Positions 53,148 to 62,325 of a stretch of 64,000 bases of DNA are shown here, piece after piece (within the stretch, counting starts at the first letter, position 1; the number at the start of each line of letters is the position of its first letter). Position numbers and translations under genes: made by a program. Under the pieces are notes generated by a model, which was given only the letters and a program-made list of their open reading frames with translations, was not told the DNA's origin and made no database searches. Location: contig JH153324.1 of NCBI GenBank assembly GCA_000226015.1, positions 348,142-412,141 of the forward strand. Reading direction: 5' to 3'. Source of the stretch: Mnemiopsis leidyi (taxonomy: Eukaryota > Ctenophora > Tentaculata > Lobata > Bolinopsidae).

Positions 53148-54758
53148 ATGATCGCAGACGGGGACAATTACAAAATATCCTGGAAATGGTCGACACTGTT
53201 ACTCCTAACTTTATGTTTCTCCAAGACCCTCTCCGACTCAGCCACGAAACCGGTCAATCTGGTTGTTATCCAGGTCGATCAACTAGGTTGGGGAGACGTC
53301 GGACTCTACTCTCCCTGGAGGACTGACACTCCCAATATCGACCAGCTAGCTAACTCGGGAGTTGTCCTGGACAATCTTTACGCGGAGACTTCAGCAACAG
53401 CATCGGCAGGAACCTTTCTGTCGGGAAAGTTGGCTGTCTCTTGGGGGTTGTACAGCTCAAACAATGCGGAGGATGCAACGCTTCTGGAGGATACCGGATT
53501 TGTACCCCCTAGTTCTCTTACTATGCTGCCCCAGGTTTTAAAAGAAAAGGGGTACAACACTAAGTACGTTGGACGGTGGAATTTAGGGCAAAGAACGGAG
53601 GCAAACCCAACTAAATTTGGATTTGACTCATTTTTGGGGACGGTGTCAGATCGAGGTCCAAAATATGACAACTTGAGATTCCCAAACATAGGGTTTTACA
53701 GAAACGAGAGGATTGTAGCTAGAATATTCGATACGAAAACCCCCGAAGACGACTTGATAAATGACGGGGTATCCAACCTTACTAAAGTCTACACAGACGA
53801 AATGGAGGCATTTCTCACCAAGTCTAAAGGCCAACCCTTCTACTTGCATGTTTCTCTCGATGCATTGAAACATCGTCCTTACAGGAGTCCCCAGTTTGTC
53901 GCCTCTTCAGCGCACACCCGGTCTACAAACTATACAGATGCTTTGAGAGAGATTGATAACTTTGTCGGGGTCATGATGAAAACTCTCAGAAGCACGGAGC
54001 AGGTTAACAATACAATCGTTATCTTTGCAGCTCAATCAACCGCTCTAGCGTCGCACTACGAGGCAGGATCCAACAGTCCCTTCACCGGTGCTACGGGAGA
54101 TTCGACCGAGGGTGGGGTCAGGGTTCCCGGTGTCATCAGCTGTCCAGGACTTGACTTTGGGGACAACAGGCGGTTCGATCAGCTGATGAATTTCGCTGAT
54201 CTACACTCGACAGCACTCTCCCTGCTAGGCTTCACTCCTGGTGAGTGTGAGGAACCAAAATGTGTGAAAGAAGGGATGGACATGACGATGTCTCTATTTA
54301 CGGGAAACACAACCAACCACCGGGACACAATCACGATCTACCGAGGTCGAACACTGATGGCTCTCAGAAAAGGCAGGTACAAAGTGCACCTCATGTCCCG
54401 ATCTTCCTTTGTCCCAGGACAATTCCTGGACAATCTGACGAGCTACCAGCTCCGGAACACCACAGAACTACCGATACTGTTTGACGTGGTGGCGGACCCC
54501 GGTGAGAGGTTCTTCATTGGGGGCGGGTTCGAACTGTCTTCCTCTCGATACACAGACATCCTCCCTGAGCTTAGGAAGGAAGCGGAGTATGTTAGAAATC
54601 ACGTGACCCTGGGAGGGGGGTTGTTGAACGAGTGTAATGTGGGGTGGAGAGAGTGGACCCCTACTGGGTGTCTGGATATGGAGCTGTGTGTGGAGTTTAC
54701 ACGGGAGAGCAGGGTCAGGATGTGTAGTATTCCTGAGTGGACTGGACTCGGAATTTGA
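53148..54758 (+). CDS. Sulfatase-fold pseudoenzyme (arylsulfatase-like), single exon
   Basis: 536 aa with a hydrophobic signal segment (WSTLLLLTLCFS, residues 14-25) and the arylsulfatase B/I/J-like layout: VIQVDQLGWGDVGLYSP, NIDQLANSGV, GYNTKYVGRWNLG, GFDSFLGTV, STEGGVRVPG. Active sulfatases carry DD(L/M)GW, C-x-P-x-R-xx-xx-TG, GKWHLG and SDNG. Here the second Asp is Gln 45. The formylglycine segment reads ATASAGTFLSGK (83-94), so Cys, Pro and Arg are all Ala. GKWHLG became GRWNLG (Arg 143, Asn 145), and the SDN metal ligands are AQS (295-297). It should be unable to form formylglycine or bind calcium normally. The frame is intact and fold residues are kept, so it looks like a maintained non-catalytic secreted protein rather than a decaying gene. 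It lies between lectin-domain exons on the same strand. An in-frame stop just before the ATG supports this start, unless an upstream exon splices in. Confidence 0.85.
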   Translation: MIADGDNYKISWKWSTLLLLTLCFSKTLSDSATKPVNLVVIQVDQLGWGDVGLYSPWRTDTPNIDQLANSGVVLDNLYAETSATASAGTFLSGKLAVSWGLYSSNNAEDATLLEDTGFVPPSSLTMLPQVLKEKGYNTKYVGRWNLGQRTEANPTKFGFDSFLGTVSDRGPKYDNLRFPNIGFYRNERIVARIFDTKTPEDDLINDGVSNLTKVYTDEMEAFLTKSKGQPFYLHVSLDALKHRPYRSPQFVASSAHTRSTNYTDALREIDNFVGVMMKTLRSTEQVNNTIVIFAAQSTALASHYEAGSNSPFTGATGDSTEGGVRVPGVISCPGLDFGDNRRFDQLMNFADLHSTALSLLGFTPGECEEPKCVKEGMDMTMSLFTGNTTNHRDTITIYRGRTLMALRKGRYKVHLMSRSSFVPGQFLDNLTSYQLRNTTELPILFDVVADPGERFFIGGGFELSSSRYTDILPELRKEAEYVRNHVTLGGGLLNECNVGWREWTPTGCLDMELCVEFTRESRVRMCSIPEWTGLGI

Positions 54759-55261
54759 AGTAGAAACTTTTTTAGATGTTGGAAGTCTTTAAAATCTGTG
54801 TTTTCATTTAGAATTTATATGTCGAATTTAAAATCAGATATCAACGGTTGGATAAAGATTACGTCAAATTAAAACAATAATAATTTTTCATATCCCTCTA
54901 TACTTCTATATCGAAATAAGAAACCCGAACTCCGAAGACAGAATGATCATGAAAAAATCGTTAAAATTCAATATGATGCTGATATTATACATTTTTCTAA
55001 TATTGAAAAATATAATTCTTTTCAGAAATCAAAAATATTGAATGTATTTTGTCTTTCCTACAAAATGAAAAACTTATTTGATTTTTTGTCTCCATCGATG
55101 ATTACTGAGCTTTCTCTAAAGGTTAACAAGTCAGTGACACGTGAAAACTATAACAGCGTTTTTTTCTCGCACTGATTCTAATGCTTGCTAGATCAAAATA
55201 CTAAAATAGGTTTAACAAATACAGTTGGGATCAACTGTTACCTTACCAGCCACTGTTTCAG

Positions 55262-56454
55262 GTCCATGTTGAAGGACTGTACTGAAACACTAAGAAGTAA
55301 ACTGACAGCCCCACATTGGATAGCGGCTAGAATCTCCAAAGGAGGGGTTGCTGAGTTTAACAATGGAGGTTTGTGCTTAAGTTCAAGTGTCTAATCGACT
55401 TCTATTATGGGGGAAAATATCCTCATCGACCACCAAAATAGTTTAAATAGGATGGAATTGTAAGATTAAGAATTCTGAAAACCTTAAACTCTTTATATTT
55501 AGTTTATAGTCCAGATTCAAAAACGAAATAATGAATAAATTACATGGCCATGATTACTTTATCTTTACAGAGGAGATAGCTATAAAGTCAGAGAAGCAGT
55601 GTCTGAAGATGCAAGGGGGGAAGTTGATGACGGTGGACTGTAATGCCATGATGTATTACACGTGTCAGAGACCTGCAGTCGTATCAGGCAAGATCAAGTG
55701 TTTTAATGTACGTGTATTCTGATTTAGTGTTGATACTACAAGTATAACATGATGATTAAATCGAAGTCGGATTCGATTCAAGACATTGAATATTAATGTT
55801 GGTTCTTATTTACAAAATATTTATGTTTAATTCGGATCAAAATATTCCTGTTGAAAAAATGTCTAAATTTTCAAAATCAGACGTGTAGAAGATGATCCAT
55901 GAGTGAGAATAGATACGCTTTACGATACGGTTGACTTTCTGTAATAATGAGTATCTTACTTACTTAAATTTCAGCTACAAATACATCCATCATAGCTATC
56001 CTAATAGTGGGTCCTGCTATAATACTTGGTGTCATCCTCCTTTTACTCTACAGAAAAAAGGGAAAAGATGTGAGTTCCTCATTATATTTCGACCATAGTC
56101 TTACTTAAGATATAGTTTGACAAAAAACACCAACTAATAATTTCAACTTCGCAAAACTTGTGAATCAAGTTATCGCTGCGCTCAGGCAAATCGGAAAGTG
56201 TTTTGATAAGAGAACTTAAGGAACCTATTTACACTTTAAGTTGATTCTAACGATAAAATTATAAACAACCTGTCTCCCAAAATCAGATGTGTCTAAGTAG
56301 GAATACAGCGTCAGGGGTAGATCTTGCTAACACTGGTATGACGGTTTCAAACCCTCTAGCAGAAGTGGAACCAGAAACAGACATTAAGTCTACTGAGAAC
56401 GAAGTTAAGTCCTCTCAGGATCTTGGAAATCTTTACTCTGAAGTTGAGATTTGA
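55262..56454 (+). CDS. 3' exons of a C-type-lectin-domain transmembrane receptor
   Basis: Exons 55262-55368, 55571-55687, 55975-56069 and 56287-56454 join in phase. The first two give the second half of a lectin-like domain (SMLKDCTETLRSKL, then KQCLKMQGGKLMTVDCNAMM, YYTCQRP). Exon 3 carries a strong transmembrane helix (codons 55986-56051) followed by RKKGKD. Exon 4 is a 55-residue cytoplasmic tail ending NLYSEVEI, with a Yxx-hydrophobic motif resembling immune-receptor or endocytic tyrosine motifs. The donor after exon 2 is GC (CAG|GCAAGA), a rarer but valid type. The entry phase (2) needs an upstream exon. The obvious candidate is the lectin gene at 48243-52838, which would make the sulfatase a gene nested in its intron, but the linking exon was not found. 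Confidence 0.75.
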
Positions 56455-57468
56455 GATTGAGATATGAGTTATAGAATGCTGATTGTCCTTAAACTTGAGA
56501 TTCCAAGAACTTGTATTTGAAATTGGAATTAAGATTGAAATTGATTGAACAGTTTAAGGTAAGGTACAGCTATATCAGTGGCACGATTATCGATAGTTAT
56601 ATAATTTACCAATAGTTATATAAGTTATCAATAGTTATATAAGTTATCAATAGTTCGATGCAGTTCCTGAGGGATGAGCTTACTCTTAGTCCTAGCAACT
56701 AATAACTATAAATTTGTGCTTTTAAATTCTAAGTTTATGATAGATCAAGATTACGAAATTGTTTTGTTATTTATCAATTACAATTTTTCATCATTTAACC
56801 TCAAAGGTAAATAGCATAAAACCAGTTAAAAAGTCACATCACTAGTTTTATGAATCATTAGTTCACTATTTTACTAATTCCAGTCTTTCATTTGCAATTT
56901 CTTTGATAAGTTGGGCGTCTCAAATATTGCAATAGTTTAACTTATAAACGAATCAATTATGATAAAAAGTTAAAGTTTGACCTATTCAACCCGAGAACGC
57001 AATAATTTTCATACAAATATTAAAATGTCCTTCTGGGATCAAATATTCGATAAAAACAAAATTAACAGTTCATTACTACTACACTATGAATCTCGTTGTT
57101 GGATAGAAAGTATGGGTGTGTTGGGAATTGGAGTATCTTCTGGAACAGCGATAGGATCTTCCAACTCGAGAGATTCGTCCAGACTCTGAGAATGAGTGTT
57201 TTGTTAAATATGGGGTGCTGTTAAATATCTTACTTTACTGTACTGTTACTGCACTGCTCAAGCAGTACAGTAACCGAAAATAAAAATTTCTTCATCAATA
57301 TTTGTTTGTAGTTAAAACTTTTAAATTTCGTTAAATTTGCTGGGTAAGTCAAAAACCATGCTCCGTTGATCGTCAGACTCAGAAGAATAGTCGGTGTCAA
57401 TGTCACTGTCAATGTCAGTGTCTGGTCGAGGTCCGCTTACTTTCCAGAGTTTATGTCGCTGACTGATA
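56455..57468. other. Intergenic AT-rich DNA
   Basis: Contains a short ATAGTTATATAAGTTATCA repeat at 56592-56655 and nothing else I can support. Confidence 0.5.
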
Positions 57469-57695
57469 GAAAAAGTTTCTTTTTAAGGAAAGGGTCACAA
57501 TTTTTCGTTTTTGCATGAGACAGATATCGAACAATGAGAAGAAAGGCGTGGCCAGTATATATCGCATTGTCGCGGTGATACCCGACCCTCGCAGCTCAAA
57601 GATGAACGGTAGACGGATTTAATCTTGTCAAATATCGCACATCGGTATCAGGTAATATATACGATTTGTGACCCCTCCCAAGAAACAACGTTCTC
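57469..57695. mobile_element. Diverged MITE of the TA-flanked family (copy 5)
   Basis: The left arm (GAAAAAGTTTCTTTTTAAGG then AAAGGGTCACAATTT) and right arm (TTGTGACCCCTCCCAAGAAA then CAACGTTCTC) are imperfect inverted repeats flanked by TA at 57467-57468 and 57696-57697. The right end GTTCTC-TA matches copies 1 and 2. The interior differs. Confidence 0.68.
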
Positions 57696-57849
57696 TACTA
57701 GTAAGAGTCGATTGCAATAACTAGGACTTGATTGTAATTACCAAGCTGGTTATAACTGTTTTTGTAAAGCAGACTATAGGACTTGATTGTAATTACCAAG
57801 TTGTAAAGCAGAAAAGACGGAGGTAACCAGGCAAAGAGACACGGGAACA

Positions 57850-58375
57850 CTTACTGACACAATACACAAACACACAAACGTTTCTCACACACTCACTTAT
57901 TTCACAAACACACTCACTTATCTTACACACACACTCACTTATCTCACACACGCACTTATCTCACACACGCGCACTTATCTCACACACGCACTTATCTTAC
58001 ACACACACGCACTTATCTCACACACACACTTATCTCACACACTCACTTATCTCTCACACGCACTTATTAATATTTAACACAAACACTTATCTCTCACAAA
58101 CACTTATCTCTCACAAGCACTTATCTCACTCACGCACTTACCTCACACACGCACTTACCTCACACACGCACTTATTTAACACACGCACTTACCTCACACA
58201 CGCACTTATTTAACACACGGCACACGCACTTACCTCACACACACACTTATCTCACACACGCACTTATCTGACACGCACTTATCTCACACACGCACTTATC
58301 TCACAAACACACACTTATTTAACACACGCACTTATCTCACTCACACTTATCTCACACAAACATTTACTGAGTTTC
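57850..58375. repeat. Minisatellite (ACACACGCACTTATCTCAC)n
   Basis: About 25 imperfect copies of a 16-20 bp unit, CACACACGCACTTATCTCAC and shorter forms. No gene. Confidence 0.93.
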
Positions 58376-58699
58376 CGACACACACATAGATACAAGAAGT
58401 TATAATTAAGATCATGACCAGACTTAGCCTTTTATGGCTTTATTTATAAATTGAGTCCCACATTAAGAAATTCCCGAATTTTCATGGATTCTTCTAATGC
58501 ATTTTTACAAAATCCTGCGAAATGTGATTAAAATAAATTTATCTACTTAATTGTGTTCAGCGACATGCAAGTCGTTTTCACGGCTTTTGACCAAATTCGT
58601 CGTTAATTTTGCCTCTTTTGTTGCAACAAATTGTGCTGTGCTCGAGCGACGAGAAAAATTCGATCCTCGGCGAGTCACTTGACCTGCTCAACAGGCTGC

Positions 58700-58926
<227 letters not shown>

Positions 58927-60599
58927 CACACCCACGCTTATTCGCACACAATTACTCACACGCTAGCTCACAACAACTCGGTTGTCGATCTCCTCTGGGT
59001 CAAGACACGTATATAGATTAGAAGCTGATGATTTAACATTCACGTCAATGCTCATGTTGGATTTGATACATTCTTTCACACTAGAAGTCTCACTAGCACA
59101 CGTTTTCTTGCTGGCAGATCTGGTGATATTCATAAGTTATATAAAAGTCTTGTACTTTTTGATTGTCAGCTATTTCCTATATAATATATGTTTTACGAAT
59201 CAAATCGTTTTTAATGTTGATATGTTTTTTTTAAAAAGGCTGTTTTTTCCCATGTGATACTCTTCTCAAACACTCATGCTTGTCCGCTTGTTTACTTAAT
59301 TATTCTGTAATCATACTTAATTATTTGTTCCGACATCAGTCCTCATAATTATAATAATCCCGCATCCCGTCACATACACTATTCTTCCCGAACTGAAGCT
59401 TTTATTTTAAACCTTCCAAAGTTTCCATTTTACACTAACTAAAGTTTCTATTTTACACGTATATTATTCAAGTTTTCATTTTACACGATCAAAAGTTTAT
59501 ATTTTAAACTTATTTAACTTCAATTATACACGCACCCAAGTTTATATTCAAGTTCATATTCTTCACGTATTTCTGTGGCTCGCACAGTAATCTTGTTGTT
59601 TTATTTAGAACTTACTCTTTACTAGGGAACTAGTAATGGTTCTGCCGTTGTGGCGCTTAAAGAATCTTGTTGTTTTAATCAGAACTTACTCTTTACTGGA
59701 ACTGGTAATGGTTGTAGCGCTTGAAGAATCCTCAGTTGTATCATAGCTGCCAGCTCTACATCTCTCCTCAGCGTCCCTTCTTCGCACTTCATAACGTCTG
59801 CATTGTTGAGATGGGATAATTATCCGTTTAGTTTTGGATAAAGTATTCGCCGGATCCGCTGATTTCCACAGAAATAAGATCGATTTGCGACGATATTTAA
59901 AAGCAGCAAGTTGAAAGGACTTAAAAGTGTGTCACTATCAATTATGTACCTGCTGGTGTACTATTTGGGTAAAAATCTTCGTGTCGACTGCCCGGGAACA
60001 ATTACATTTATATTACACTACAAGCAGAAATGGAAATCCACCAAAATTACCACAATAGGGTGATGGCAAGAACTCTAACTATCTTTAAAATTCACTTACT
60101 CGTTGGTTGGGTGGTCTAGTCTATTTTTCAGTCTTTTTCCCTTTCTTTTTCCTATGGTAAGATCACCCTGATCTTCTGACCTAATGAATGAAATAATTCA
60201 AAAGTCTTTCTTGAAATTTAGTTTAAAATGTGCGGCTTTCATTTTTTCTCAGTGTAATTTAGCCGATTCGGTAATTTAGCCGACGTGGTTCAATTAAGAT
60301 TCCGCAATTTCATAGTAAGCGAACAGCCATTGTACCCTCAATATGCAGCTACACAAAATAGGCGAGTAAAACGAATTGTATATTTGTATTATGCGTGTCT
60401 AGAATTTTGTCGAAATCCATATCGCCTAGTCGCGGTTTCATCCGACTGGTCGCAGCTCAAATTGCGTTTCGTAGACGGGTATAATGTCGCCAGGCCTAGC
60501 CTGAAATGCGTAGCAGCGCGTGAAGTTCGCGACAGTAGGTTATCAACCTTCAAGGTATTATGGCGTTACGAATGATATACATTCATCCTAAATAAGCAA
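58927..60599. other. Intergenic DNA with a small tandem duplication
   Basis: A two-copy duplication of about 85 bp at 59590-59730 (AATCTTGTTGTTTTA, AGAACTTACTCTTTACT, GTAATGGTT). An open frame at 60285-60575 has no recognisable motif or splice context and is not called. Confidence 0.5.
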
Positions 60600-60705
60600 G
60601 TGCCCCTACAAAACCTACCCTACAAAACCGACCCTACAAAACCTACCCTACAAAACCTACCCTACAAAACCTACCCTATAAAACCTACCCCACCAAACCT
60701 ACCCA
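60600..60705. repeat. (ACCCTACAAAACCT)n 14-bp minisatellite
   Basis: Seven copies of CCTACAAAACCTAC (variants with CCGAC, CCTAT and CCCAC), followed directly by a GC-rich block. Confidence 0.93.
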
Positions 60706-60905
60706 CGAGGAGTTCGCCCTCTCTCGCCCTCCCGGCCCTGCATGTGGTGGCGATGTCGGTGCGGCATGCTACTGTACTGACGGTTACTCCGCCCTTTGGG
60801 GGAGAACGCTCTCTCGGAGCGAGAAGCGGGGGACGCGTCCCGCTGTGAGCGGGGGGACAGGGCCCGCTCTGGGGGTGCAGGGGTTCGGTCCTTGTTCTTC
60901 CTGCG
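60706..60905. other. GC- and CpG-rich block
   Basis: An unusually GC-rich stretch for this window, with self-complementary segments (GCTCTCTCGGAGCGAGAAGC; GGGGGACGCGTCCCGC). No coding frame or RNA family is recognised. It could be a CpG-rich promoter or part of the neighbouring repeat block. Confidence 0.5.
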
Positions 60906-60967
60906 ACTCTGTTGGCTCTGTTGTTGACGTTCTGAAGTGGTATTTAGTCTTAGAGGGGATATACTTC

Positions 60968-62325
60968 GAAAGGTATCTTTTAGTAGAGAGTATTATAAAT
61001 ATTACTGTGATATTGCTGAATCTTGCCTTAAAATAAGGTATGGTCATGAATTGACTGACAAATTGTTAAAGTTTTTACAAAAGCACATGAGTGATTGAGG
61101 GCACTGCTCAGAAAAGTGTAAGGATTAGAAGTTCTAAAGATTGAAGTGGTACATTGAGTTGGGATTAGGGTGGTGGCAACCACCCCAGAAAAGACACTTA
61201 ACCTTAAATGTTTAAACCTCGAGACTATTCTCAATCGATTTCTCGTCCAATTTTTAGAAAGAAAGCTGAAAGTTGCCACACCTCAAGTATGACAACATCA
61301 AGTGTGGTATAAGACCCCTGACCCCACCCGACGACGCTTTTTTACAAACGAATTGGAGCCGAAACGGTAAGAGATAGAGACTTGAAATTTTCAGAAAAGT
61401 TAGATTTCAACCCCTTCTGTGGCTTAGGCTATGTTAAAATTCACTCCGACCCCTCTAAGGGTCCATGAAGGCCTAAAAAACCCTTAAAAAGGTCCAAGAA
61501 AGTCTTCAAATCGGGGGACGAGTTGGAGTCCAAACGGAAAGAGATAGAGTCATAAAATTTCAGGTATTGTAGATTTTATCGGGATCTGTGGCTTAGGGCC
61601 TTAGGCTATGTGAAAATTTGATCTGAAAGCCTTTAAGGGCCTTTAAAGGCCTTTAAGGCTTTATAAAGGAAAATTTTTAACTTTAAGCTAGGAAACAGGA
61701 TAGAGCAGTATTTTGACGTAAAATTTGACGAGGAATTTGAATTTGATAGTTTCGAATCCGAAAAATCATCACGTGAACCCTTAATTAAGTGACCACTTAT
61801 AAGGCCCCCAAATTGAAATCTTTAAATTTGAGCTAGAAGAAAAGTTTTGACGTAAAATTTAACTGCAGTCCGATGGTCGCAACTTCGAAGCTCAAAAACC
61901 TTATTTAGACTTATTGACCCCCTATAGCCCAAAAAATAAAATGTTCAACTTTGAGGTAGAAGAACAGTTAGACTAGTATTTTCACGTGAAATTTGACAAG
62001 GAATCCGCGTTAAAAGTTAAAAGCCGAAAAAATATCACGTAACCCCCTAAGTGACCCCTTATTCTTGAGCTAGAAGAAAAGTTACCCCAGCATTTAGACG
62101 TGAAATTACACGGAATCTGAAAACCACGTGTCTTTTCTGGCTGGAGGAACGCTTTGCGTATTGCGACTGATATTTTTTAAAAGGTTGCTTTAAGTAGAGA
62201 ATATTACAAATATCAGGGTGATTCCGCCGAATCTCGCCTTTCAATAAAGGTACAGTCATAAATCGACTGACAAATTGGTTGAGGTATTTTAAAAATACAT
62301 GAGGGACATTGCGGTCACCAACTTT
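60968..62325. repeat. Composite repeat block bounded by diverged direct repeats
   Basis: Direct repeats of about 145 bp (60968-61110 and 62179-62325, roughly 70% alike, sharing GACTGACAAATTG and TAGAGA-TATTA) bracket about 1.07 kb. Inside are a two-copy unit of about 160 bp (61345 and 61505, sharing AACGGAAAGAGATAGAG and CTGTGGCTTAGG) and about four copies of a 118-140 bp unit (near 61687, 61828, 61951 and 62067, sharing GAGCTAGAAGAAAAGTT and GACGTGAAATT). No open frame. The right boundary overlaps the last codons of the minus-strand gene at 62315. The class is undetermined. Confidence 0.7.

Noticed and set aside
53033-53326. Open frame upstream of and overlapping the sulfatase
   Set aside because: Not called as a gene. 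Its VCEYEDLKIRI segment may be the end of the fourth lectin-like domain, but the rest is an out-of-frame shadow of the sulfatase.
60285-60575. 96-codon open frame
   Set aside because: No domain, no splice partner and no codon or composition signal beyond chance.
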